DNA of 12,933 nucleotides, taken from assembly GCA_007121115.1 (NCBI GenBank), contig SKMI01000341.1:1-12933 (forward strand), read 5' to 3'. Below the pieces are notes generated by a model. The model was not told the DNA's origin and did not search any database. It saw only the letters and a list, made by a program, of their open reading frames with translations. The stretch's first letter is position 1; every line of letters starts with the position of its first letter. Position numbers and translations under genes: made by a program. Positions 5,422 to 12,209 of the stretch are shown here, piece by piece. This stretch comes from Paracoccaceae bacterium. GTDB taxonomy: Bacteria > Pseudomonadota > Alphaproteobacteria > Rhodobacterales > Rhodobacteraceae.

Positions 5422-7440
5422 ATGTCCCCCTATCCCAAGCTCTTCACCCCGCTCGATCTGGGCCCCCTGACCCTGCCCAACCGGGTGCTCATGGGCTCCA
5501 TGCACACCGGGCTCGAGGAGATGGGCGACTGGAACCGCGTCGCCGAATACCACTCCGAGCGCGCGCGCGGGGGTGTGGGGCTTATGGTCACCGGCGGCAT
5601 GGCCCCCAATGCCGAAGGCGGCGTCTTTCCTGGCGCGGCGGGGCTGTTCACCGACACTGACTGCGCCAACCACCGGATCGTCACCGACCGGGTGCATGAC
5701 GCGGGCAGCCGTATCGCCATGCAGATCCTGCACGCGGGGCGCTACGCCTATGGCCCCGAATGTGTCGCCCCTTCGGCCATTCGCGCCCCCATCGCCCCCT
5801 TCACCCCCCGCGAACTGGATGAAGAGGGGATCGAAAAGCAGATCACCGACATGGTGACGGCGGCCACCCGTGCCCGCGAGGCCGGCTATGACGGGGTCGA
5901 GGTGATGGGGTCGGAGGGCTATTTCCTCAACCAGTTCCTCTGCCTGCACACCAACCACCGCACCGACCGCTGGGGCGGCGACTACGCCAACCGCATGCGC
6001 CTGCCGGTCGAGGTGGTGCGCCGCATCCGTGCCGCTACCGGCCCGGACTTTCTGCTGATCTATCGCATCTCGCTGCTGGATCTGGTCCCCAATGGCCAGA
6101 GCTTCGACGAGGTCCTGCGCCTCGCCCGCGCCATCGAAGACGCAGGCGCCGACGTGCTGAACACCGGCATCGGCTGGCACGAAGCGCGGGTGCCCACCAT
6201 CGCCACCTCGGTCCCGCGCGCGAATTTCACCTGGGTCACGCGCAAGCTGATGGGGGCGGTGGGGGTGCCGGTGATCACCTCGAACCGGATCAACACCCCG
6301 CAGGTGGCCGAGGATGTGCTGGCCCGCGGCGATGCCGACATGGTGTCCATGGCGCGACCGTTTCTGGCCGACCCCGCGTTCCTGGCCAAGGCGAAGGCAG
6401 GCCGCGCCGCCGAAATCGCGCCCTGCATCGCCTGCAACCAGGCCTGTCTGGATCACACCTTCGAAGGCAAGGTCGCCTCCTGCCTGGTTAACCCCCGCGC
6501 GGGGCATGAAACCGAGTTGACTTACACCCCGACCGACCGCCCCCGCCGCGTGGCGGTGGTGGGCGCGGGGCCCGCAGGCATGATGGCGGCGATCACGGCG
6601 GCGCAGCGCGGGCACATGGTGACGCTGTTCGAGGCCGCGGACCGCATCGGCGGGCAGTTGAACATGGCCCGCGTTATTCCCGGGAAGGAGGAGTTCCACG
6701 GGTTGGTGGAGTGGTTCGCCACCATGCTGGCCCGCGCGGGCGTGGCGCTGCGGCTGGGCACCTCCGCCGATCCGGCGGCGCTGGCGGAATTCGAGGCGGT
6801 GGTGGTGGCCACGGGCGTGCGCCCCCGCGACCCGGAGATCCCCGGGCAGGAGCGCGCCAATGTGCTGCGCTATACCGATGTGCTGCAGGGCGGGGCGCAG
6901 GTCGGGGAGCGGGTCGCGATCCTCGGCGCGGGCGGGATCGGCTTCGACGTGGCCGAGTACCTCTCGCATGCGGGCGAAAGCCCCACGCTGCACCCCGCGC
7001 ACTGGGCCCGCGTCTGGGGCGTGACCGACCCCGCGCAGCACCCCGGCGGTCTGGCCCCCGAAGGCCCGCGCCCCGAGTCCCCCGCCCGCGCCATCACGCT
7101 GATGCAGCGCAAGGCCGAAAAGCCCGGCAAGCGGCTGGGCAAGACCACCGGCTGGATCCACCGGCTCAGCCTGCAGATGCGTGGCGTGAAGATGCTGAGC
7201 GGCGTCGACTACCTGCGCTTCGATGATGCCGGGCTGCACCTGCGCCGCGACGGGGCCGAGGCGGTGATCGCCGCCGACAGTTTCGTGCTCTGCACCGGGC
7301 AGGTGTCCGAACGCGGTCTGGCCGATGCCATGAAGGGCACCGGGACCGAGGTGCATGTCATCGGCGGCGCCGAGGTGGCCGCCGAACTGGACGCCAAACG
7401 CGCCATCGACCAGGGTGCGCGCGTGGCGGCGGCGCTCTGA
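5422..7440 (+). CDS. fadH: 2,4-dienoyl-CoA reductase (NADPH), FadH type
   Basis: FadH reduces 2,4-dienoyl-CoA to enoyl-CoA during beta-oxidation of unsaturated fatty acids, using FMN, FAD, a 4Fe-4S cluster and NADPH. The 672-residue length equals, as I recall it, that of E. coli FadH, and the sequence follows it closely throughout. Residues 1-365 are the FMN-binding TIM barrel with the catalytic Tyr167 (GSEGYFLN) and His253 (GIGWHEAR). The cluster cysteines are 335, 338, 342 and 354. FAD and NADPH Rossmann motifs are GAGPAG (381-386) and GAGGIG (502-507). GGAGG lies 6 bases before the ATG at 5422. No other beta-oxidation genes flank it. A related trimethylamine dehydrogenase-like role is much less likely given the E. 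coli FadH likeness (GSMHTGLEE, GKTTGWIH). Confidence 0.95.
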   Translation: MSPYPKLFTPLDLGPLTLPNRVLMGSMHTGLEEMGDWNRVAEYHSERARGGVGLMVTGGMAPNAEGGVFPGAAGLFTDTDCANHRIVTDRVHDAGSRIAMQILHAGRYAYGPECVAPSAIRAPIAPFTPRELDEEGIEKQITDMVTAATRAREAGYDGVEVMGSEGYFLNQFLCLHTNHRTDRWGGDYANRMRLPVEVVRRIRAATGPDFLLIYRISLLDLVPNGQSFDEVLRLARAIEDAGADVLNTGIGWHEARVPTIATSVPRANFTWVTRKLMGAVGVPVITSNRINTPQVAEDVLARGDADMVSMARPFLADPAFLAKAKAGRAAEIAPCIACNQACLDHTFEGKVASCLVNPRAGHETELTYTPTDRPRRVAVVGAGPAGMMAAITAAQRGHMVTLFEAADRIGGQLNMARVIPGKEEFHGLVEWFATMLARAGVALRLGTSADPAALAEFEAVVVATGVRPRDPEIPGQERANVLRYTDVLQGGAQVGERVAILGAGGIGFDVAEYLSHAGESPTLHPAHWARVWGVTDPAQHPGGLAPEGPRPESPARAITLMQRKAEKPGKRLGKTTGWIHRLSLQMRGVKMLSGVDYLRFDDAGLHLRRDGAEAVIAADSFVLCTGQVSERGLADAMKGTGTEVHVIGGAEVAAELDAKRAIDQGARVAAAL

Positions 7441-7476
7441 CCGCTCGCCCCTGGACCCGTAGCCATCCACGTTCCC

Positions 7477-7500
7477 GCCCGCCGCGCTTGCGCGGTGGGC
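7477..7500. other. Strong hairpin between convergent fadH and DUF1643 genes
   Basis: GCCCGCCGCGC (7477-7487) pairs with GCGCGGTGGGC (7490-7500), 11 positions with one G-U pair and a tight loop, 36 bases after the fadH stop. No T-run follows, so it is at best a weak or factor-dependent end. The rest of 7501-7608 contains a smaller CTTTTG/CAAAAG dyad (7563-7568 with 7576-7581) and no gene. Confidence 0.45.
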
Positions 7501-7608
7501 AGCGCCCGCGAAGCGCCCCGAAAACGAAATGAGGGGTGGGCGGGCGGTGTGCTGAGGGGGCGCTTTTGTGCGCTGCAAAAGGAAAGGCGCGCAGCACCGG
7601 CACCCGCG

Positions 7609-8127
7609 TTACCAGCGCTGGGGTTGCTGCGCGTAAGCGATATAGAGCGGATGCTTCGGGTGCCCGGCCTGGCTCAGGCCCAGATGAAACAGCGCCTGCC
7701 CGGTGCCGCGCAACAGCCGCTCGACCGCCGGGCCGCGGTCCAGATGCGCGCCATGCGTGCCCCAGGCACACACGATCCGCCCGCCTGCTTCCGCGCCCGC
7801 CCAACCTGCGCCTTCAAGTATCGCGGCATCGTTATCGGGCCCGACCGGGTCGGCGGTGGCGCGCATCACTTTCGGGTCCGTCGCGCGAAAGGCGAAGATA
7901 TTGCACACCCGGAACGCCCCGAAGCCCAGTGCCCGGGCCCGCCGTTCGCAGCGCTCCACCGTGGGATCGTTCTGCGCCTCGGTTGCGGTCGAAGGGTTGA
8001 GCATGACGAACAGCGCCCGCGCGCCCGCAGTGTCCCAGACGCGGGTCAGCGCGTAGCGGTAACGCTCGCAGGGTGAATACACCGCCCAGGAGGGCGCATC
8101 GCCCTTGATGTGATGTCGCGTGATCAT
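7609..8127 (-). CDS. DUF1643 domain protein
   Basis: The protein has 172 residues and fits the DUF1643 family, a single-domain cytoplasmic protein of unknown function. Conserved pieces visible are MLNPSTA (42-48), NDPT with Cys60 (53-60), NIFAFRATDP (76-85), and a WGTHG motif (122-126). There is no signal peptide or membrane segment. The ATG at 8127 has no clear ribosome site, but the family's N-terminal part (Y..CERYRYALTRVW) begins soon after, and no other Met occurs before residue 42. It lies 143 bases downstream of DUF2794 on the same strand and converges with fadH. No function should be assigned. Confidence 0.88.
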   Translation of the reverse strand: MITRHHIKGDAPSWAVYSPCERYRYALTRVWDTAGARALFVMLNPSTATEAQNDPTVERCERRARALGFGAFRVCNIFAFRATDPKVMRATADPVGPDNDAAILEGAGWAGAEAGGRIVCAWGTHGAHLDRGPAVERLLRGTGQALFHLGLSQAGHPKHPLYIAYAQQPQRW

Positions 8128-8239
8128 GGCGGCAGATTGGCCGGGCGACGCGTCAGGGACAAGCCCCCGCCGCAGCCCGGAGGGTGGCGCGGGACCGCCC
8201 GGCCCACATGCGCAGGAACGCCGGATCGGCGCGCGCCGC

Positions 8240-8268
8240 GCCAGCCCGCTCTGCCGGGCCGCGCTGGC
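8240..8268 (-). other. Hairpin downstream of DUF2794
   Basis: GCCAGC (8240-8245) pairs with GCTGGC (8263-8268), enclosing CCCG (8245-8248) with CGGG (8255-8258) as an alternative inner stem. It ends 3 bases from the DUF2794 stop on the minus strand. No U-tract follows. It may mark the 3' end of the oxyR-DUF2794 transcript. The rest of 8128-8239 shows nothing further. Confidence 0.3.
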
Positions 8269-8270
8269 CG

Positions 8271-8609
8271 TCAGCCGTCGATCACCCGGATCAGCTTGCG
8301 TTCCAGCACCCGCAGCACCTGCGGCAACTCGTGCCCGCGTTTGAGCACCCGGCCATCCATGCCGACCACGGCATAAAGCCCCTGTCGGTTGCGCAGGCGC
8401 GGTGTCTTTTCGATCCGGTAGAGCGGGTTTTCGGCGGCGCGGCGAAAGACCGAGAACACCGCCCGGTCGCGCAGCATCGAGATGCCGTAGTCACGCCATT
8501 CCCCCGCCGCCACCATGCGCCCGTAAAGCCCGAGGATCTGCCCGAGTTCGCGCCGGTCGAAGCTGACACGGTCCTCGGCGGAGCTGGACGGCAGGTTCTG
8601 GATGTTCAT
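8271..8609 (-). CDS. DUF2794 domain protein
   Basis: This 112-residue protein matches DUF2794, a short alphaproteobacterial family of unknown function. Typical segments are VSFDRREL..IL.LYGRMVAAGEWRDY (about 15-41), AVFSVFRRAAENPLYRIEK (about 50-68), and a C-terminal GLYAV.G.DGRVLKRGHEL..VLRV (77-103). It is soluble, basic, and has no signal peptide. It begins 31 bases after the oxyR stop on the same strand with only a weak AGG ribosome site, so it is probably read from the oxyR transcript. Whether it has any part in the peroxide response is not known. Confidence 0.85.
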   Translation of the reverse strand: MNIQNLPSSSAEDRVSFDRRELGQILGLYGRMVAAGEWRDYGISMLRDRAVFSVFRRAAENPLYRIEKTPRLRNRQGLYAVVGMDGRVLKRGHELPQVLRVLERKLIRVIDG

Positions 8610-8640
8610 GCCTGCAGCCTGCGCCTGTTCGGCGGCAAAA

Positions 8641-9576
8641 TCAAGGGTGATGCGCGGGCGCTTGCTGTGGTGATACCGCCACGCTCTGCCCGCGCCCCAC
8701 CGCCTGCACCATTGCGCCGATCTGCGCCAGTTGCGGCGCCAGCGGCGAGGTGCGGCGCCAGATCATGCCGATGGTACGGCTGGGCTGCGGTTCCGGGAAT
8801 CGCGCCACTGCGACCGGCGCCGAACGCGTTTCCACCGGCACCGCCATTTCCGGGATCAGCGTGACCCCGATCCCGGCGCCCACCAGTTGCACCAAAGTGG
8901 CCAGCGACGAGCCGTCCAGCACCTCGCGCGCGCGCCCCGGCGCCATGTCGCAGAACGAAAGCGCCTGATCGCGGAAGCAATGCCCTTCCTCCAGCAGCAG
9001 AAGCCGCATGGCGCGCAGGCCATCGGGGCCGGGCACGGGCTGGTCCGCCTGCGCCTGCGGGCGCACCAGCACGAAGGATTCGGCGAAGAGCGGCGCCTCC
9101 TCGATTCCCGGTTCGGACACCGGCAGTGCCACGATCGCGGCATCGAGCCCACCCGCGCGCAACTCCGTCAACAGCCGCTGGGTCAGCGCCTCGCGCAGGT
9201 GCAGGTCCAGTTCGGGCCAGGCGCGGGTCAGCGCGGGCAAAAGCCCCGGCAGCAGATAGGGCGCGACGGTGGGAATCACCCCCAGCCGCAACTGTCCCGC
9301 CAGCCCCCCCTTCGCCGCGCGGGCCAGATCGCCCAACTCGTCCACTGCGCGCAGGATATCGCGGACCCGCTCGGCAAAGGCCGCGCCGAAGCTGGTCAGC
9401 CGCACCTGCCGGGCGCTGCGTTCGAAGAGCGGCGTGCCCAGTGTCGCTTCCAGGTCCCGTATCTGCATGGACAGCGCGGGCTGCGAGATCGCGCAGACGT
9501 CGGCCGCGCGGCCGAAATGGCCCTGGCGCGCCAGCGCTTCGAAATACCGAAGCTGTTTCAGGGTCAGGTTATTCAT
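8641..9576 (-). CDS. oxyR: Hydrogen-peroxide-sensing LysR regulator OxyR
   Basis: OxyR senses H2O2 through an intramolecular disulfide and activates peroxide defence genes. The 311-residue protein has a LysR winged HTH at 1-60 (LKQLRYFEALARQGHFGRAA, then SQPALSMQIRDLE) and a periplasmic-binding-protein-like sensor domain from about 93. The OxyR signature EEGHCFRDQALSFC (196-209) holds both redox cysteines, Cys200 and Cys209, at the E. coli spacing, together with His199 and Arg202. This separates it from generic LysR proteins. It diverges from katG across 132 bases, the classical arrangement. No ribosome site precedes the ATG at 9576, and a candidate -10 lies only 6 bases upstream, which suggests a leaderless mRNA. 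DUF2794 follows 31 bases downstream. Confidence 0.95.
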   Translation of the reverse strand: MNNLTLKQLRYFEALARQGHFGRAADVCAISQPALSMQIRDLEATLGTPLFERSARQVRLTSFGAAFAERVRDILRAVDELGDLARAAKGGLAGQLRLGVIPTVAPYLLPGLLPALTRAWPELDLHLREALTQRLLTELRAGGLDAAIVALPVSEPGIEEAPLFAESFVLVRPQAQADQPVPGPDGLRAMRLLLLEEGHCFRDQALSFCDMAPGRAREVLDGSSLATLVQLVGAGIGVTLIPEMAVPVETRSAPVAVARFPEPQPSRTIGMIWRRTSPLAPQLAQIGAMVQAVGRGQSVAVSPQQAPAHHP

Positions 9577-9582
9577 AAGCAG

Positions 9583-9610
9583 ATCATATCACCACAATCA
9601 GAAAATCCAA
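9583..9610 (-). promoter_or_regulatory. Candidate oxyR promoter giving a leaderless mRNA
   Basis: On the minus strand, TATGAT (complement of 9583-9588, 5 of 6 to consensus) lies 16 bases from TTGGAT (complement of 9605-9610, 3 of 6). Only 6 bases separate the -10 from the ATG, so transcription would start at or next to the A of the start codon. The -35 falls inside the dyad at 9597-9621, so a protein bound there would compete with RNA polymerase. Confidence 0.45.
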
Positions 9611-9621
9611 CTTTATCTGAT
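9597..9621. promoter_or_regulatory. Dyad in the oxyR-katG spacer, candidate OxyR site
   Basis: ATCAGA (9597-9602) and TCTGAT (9616-9621) are perfect inverted copies separated by 13 bases, in an A/T-rich patch between the divergent genes. Two further inner pairs match, and a related ATCATATC lies just left at 9583-9590, so a longer four-part site is possible. The centre is 33 bases from the oxyR ATG and 100 from katG. The place suits dual control: repression of oxyR and activation of katG, for which TTTATC/TAGAAG (9612-9617, 9635-9640, 17-base spacer) is a weak promoter. It does not match the E. coli ATAG/CTAT pattern. Confidence 0.45.
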
Positions 9622-9708
9622 CGAACCCTGGTGTTAGAAGCATCCCAGAAATTCACGGTGCCGCGCCAGGACAGACCGGCCTGCGGCACTTATTCGAGGG
9701 AGACGATC

Positions 9709-11916
9709 ATGGACGGAAGCAATCCCGGCAGCGGTGGCTGCCCCATGGGCTTTGGCGGCGGCAACCCGAATGCAACCCAGCGCGGACGCACCAACCGCGA
9801 CTGGTGGCCGGAGCAGTTGAACCTGAAGCTGCTCAGCCAGAACAACCCTGCGACCGACCCCTATGGCCGCGGCTTCAGCTATGCCGAGGCGTTCCAGAAT
9901 CTGGATCTTGTGGCGCTGAAGAAGGACCTGACCGACCTGATGACCGACAGTCAGGCGTGGTGGCCCGCGGATTATGGCCACTATGGCGGGTTCATGATTC
10001 GCATGGCTTGGCACGCCGCCGGGACTTATCGCACCGCGGATGGCCGCGGCGGCGCGGGCACCGGGCAGCAGCGGTTCGCGCCGCTGAACTCGTGGCCGGA
10101 CAACGCCAACCTGGACAAGGCCCGGCGCCTGCTGTGGCCGATCAAGCAGAAATACGGCAACGCCATTTCCTGGGCCGACCTGTTCGTGCTGGCGGGCAAC
10201 GTCGCCATCGAATCCATGGGTGGCAAGACCTTCGGCTTTGGCGGCGGGCGTCAGGACGTCTGGGAGCCCGAGGAAGATGTCTACTGGGGCGGCGAGTCCG
10301 AGTGGTTGGGTGATGCCCGTTACGAAGGCGAGCGCGAACTGGAAAACCCGCTGGCCGCCGTGCAGATGGGGCTGATCTACGTCAACCCCGAAGGCCCCAA
10401 CGGCAAGCCCGACCCGCTGGCTTCGGCCCATGACATTCGCGAGACCTTTGCCCGGATGGCCATGAACGACTATGAAACCGTGGCGCTGACCGCCGGCGGC
10501 CACACCTTCGGCAAGTGCCACGGCGCGGGCGATGCCGCCCATGTGGGCCGCGAGCCCGAAGGCGCACCGCTGCAGGCGATGGGGCTGGGCTGGGCCAGCA
10601 CCTATGGCAGCGGTCACGGTCGGGACACCATCACCTCGGGCATCGAAGGGTCGTGGACCCCGAACCCGATCGCATGGGACATGGGCTATTTCGACGTGCT
10701 GTTCGGGTATGAGTGGGAGCTGGTGAAAAGCCCCGCCGGGGCCTGGCAGTGGACGCCGAAGAACCCCGACGACGCGGCCATGGCGCCGGATGCAGAGGAC
10801 CTGTCCAAGCGCGTGCCGATCATCATGACCACCGCCGACATGGCGATGCGCATGGACCCGGAGTACGAGAAGATCTCGCGCCACTTCCACGCCAACCCGG
10901 ACGAGTTCGCCGACGCCTTTGCCCGCGCCTGGTTCAAGCTGACCCACCGCGACATGGGGCCGAAGGCGCGCTACCTGGGGTCCGAGGTCCCGGCCGAGGA
11001 TCTGATCTGGCAGGACCCGATCCCGGCGGTGGATCACCCGCTGGTGGATGCGGGCGATATCGCGGCGCTCAAGAAAATGCTGCTGGACGCGCTGCCGGTG
11101 CAGGACCTGGTCTTCACCGCCTGGGCCGCGGCATCGAGCTTCCGGCAGTCGGACTATCGCGGCGGCGCCAATGGCGCGCGCATCCGTCTGGCCCCGCAGA
11201 AGGACTGGGCCGCGAACGAGCCCGCGCGGCTGGCCCGCGTGCTGGGCGTGCTGGAAGGGATCAAGTCCGATTTCGATGGCAGTGCATCGGGCGGCAAGAA
11301 GGTGTCGCTGGCCGACCTGATCGTGCTGGGTGGCACGGCGGCGGTGGAGAAGGCCGCGAAGGACGCAGGCCACCCCATCGAAGTGCCCTTCACCCCAGGC
11401 CGCATGGACGCGACCGAAGAGCAGACCGACGCCGAATCGTTCGAGCCGATGGAGCCCGAGGCCTGCGGTTTCCGCAACTGGCAAAAGGGCGTCTACAGCA
11501 TTTCGGCCGAGGCCATGCTGGTGGACCGGGCGCAGCTTCTGGGCCTCACGGCGCCGGAAATGACCGTGCTGGTGGGCGGCATGCGCGCGCTGGGCGCCAC
11601 CAATGGCGGCACGGCGCATGGCGTGCTGACCGACCGGGCCGGGCAGTTGACGAACGACTTCTTCGTCAACCTGCTGGACATGGGCACCGAATGGACCCCG
11701 GTGGACCAGGACGAGCAACTGTTCGAGGGCCGCGACCGCAAGAGCGGGGCGGTGAAATGGACCGGAACGCGCGTCGATCTGGTCTTCGGGTCGAACTCGC
11801 AACTCCGCGCGCTGGCCGAACTTTACGCGCAGGACGACAATGCGGCGAAATTCGTCGCCGATTTCGCCGCCGCCTGGACCAAGGTGATGGAGGCGGATCG
11901 CTTCGATCTGGGCTGA
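9709..11916 (+). CDS. katG: Bifunctional catalase-peroxidase KatG
   Basis: KatG degrades H2O2 (catalase) and oxidises donors (peroxidase) in a haem-dependent way. The 735-residue length is typical of the two-domain enzyme. The distal haem pocket is Arg98, Trp101 and His102 in RMAWHAAGTYR, and the proximal haem ligand is His265 in GGHTFGKCHG. Trp101, Tyr224 (GLIYVNPEGPNG) and Met250 (FARMAMND) can form the Met-Tyr-Trp adduct needed for catalase activity. The C-terminal half, from about 425, is the degenerate duplicate peroxidase domain. The start at 9709 has GAGGGA 7 bases upstream. The frame stays open well to the left, opposite oxyR, but that part has no KatG likeness. It is divergent from oxyR and closed by a terminator. 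Confidence 0.98.
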   Translation: MDGSNPGSGGCPMGFGGGNPNATQRGRTNRDWWPEQLNLKLLSQNNPATDPYGRGFSYAEAFQNLDLVALKKDLTDLMTDSQAWWPADYGHYGGFMIRMAWHAAGTYRTADGRGGAGTGQQRFAPLNSWPDNANLDKARRLLWPIKQKYGNAISWADLFVLAGNVAIESMGGKTFGFGGGRQDVWEPEEDVYWGGESEWLGDARYEGERELENPLAAVQMGLIYVNPEGPNGKPDPLASAHDIRETFARMAMNDYETVALTAGGHTFGKCHGAGDAAHVGREPEGAPLQAMGLGWASTYGSGHGRDTITSGIEGSWTPNPIAWDMGYFDVLFGYEWELVKSPAGAWQWTPKNPDDAAMAPDAEDLSKRVPIIMTTADMAMRMDPEYEKISRHFHANPDEFADAFARAWFKLTHRDMGPKARYLGSEVPAEDLIWQDPIPAVDHPLVDAGDIAALKKMLLDALPVQDLVFTAWAAASSFRQSDYRGGANGARIRLAPQKDWAANEPARLARVLGVLEGIKSDFDGSASGGKKVSLADLIVLGGTAAVEKAAKDAGHPIEVPFTPGRMDATEEQTDAESFEPMEPEACGFRNWQKGVYSISAEAMLVDRAQLLGLTAPEMTVLVGGMRALGATNGGTAHGVLTDRAGQLTNDFFVNLLDMGTEWTPVDQDEQLFEGRDRKSGAVKWTGTRVDLVFGSNSQLRALAELYAQDDNAAKFVADFAAAWTKVMEADRFDLG

Positions 11917-11946
11917 TCCGGCCACATCAGACGCGATGACACACTG

Positions 11947-11978
11947 CCCGGGCGCCGCAATCGGCGCCCGGGTTTTTT
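11947..11978 (+). terminator. Intrinsic terminator of katG
   Basis: CCCGGGCGCCG (11947-11957) pairs perfectly with CGGCGCCCGGG (11962-11972) around CAAT, followed by six T at 11973-11978. It lies 30 bases after the katG stop. Confidence 0.95.
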
Positions 11979-12088
11979 CATGCGCGCAATACAGGTGCGA
12001 GGCCCATCGGCGGGCTGAGAGTCGTTCATTATGGCGCCTGCTCCAGAGGCAGTGACGCAAAAACAGGCAGACACCGCGATCAACGCGC

Positions 12089-12125
12089 TTGACCTGAAAG
12101 CGCCAATCGGCACAATCTTGCCGAT
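12089..12125 (+). promoter_or_regulatory. Candidate bztA promoter with overlapping 7-bp inverted repeat
   Basis: TTGACC (12089-12094) and CACAAT (12111-12116, 4 of 6 to consensus) are separated by 16 bases. A perfect inverted repeat ATCGGCA-N6-TGCCGAT (12106-12112 and 12119-12125) encloses the -10, a position suited to a repressor. It is about 85 bases upstream of the ATG. The rest of 11979-12088 shows no gene or clear signal. Confidence 0.4.
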
Positions 12126-12176
12126 GGCATTCGGGTATGCTCCGCTATGTCAGGCCCCGGCAGATCCGGGACAGAC

Positions 12177-12192
12177 CGCCGCCAAGGCGGCG
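12177..12192 (+). other. Leader hairpin before bztA
   Basis: CGCCGCC (12177-12183) pairs with GGCGGCG (12186-12192) over a two-base centre, in the presumed 5' leader. It ends 5 bases before the AGAGAGG ribosome site at 12198-12204. A second small stem CCCGG/CCGGG lies just upstream. It could stabilise the leader of a highly expressed transporter mRNA; no riboswitch class is recognised. Confidence 0.35.
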
Positions 12193-12209
12193 ACAACAGA
12201 GAGGTTGAA

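Noticed and set aside
5215..7578. 787-residue open frame antisense to fadH
   Set aside because: The predicted protein is a His/Gly/Ala/Arg-rich shadow of fadH codon usage with no recognisable domain.
8731..9708. Long open frame in phase with and upstream of katG
   Set aside because: It lies opposite oxyR, its translation is low-complexity Arg/Gln/Gly-rich sequence without KatG likeness, and a good ribosome site precedes the ATG at 9709. It is open because stops are rare in GC-rich DNA.
9634..12060. 808-residue open frame antisense to katG
   Set aside because: It mirrors katG, has no domain, and runs through the katG terminator and promoter region.
12143..12209. Riboswitch in the bztA leader
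   Set aside because: Only short GC-rich stems are visible, with no conserved core of any class I know for amino acids.
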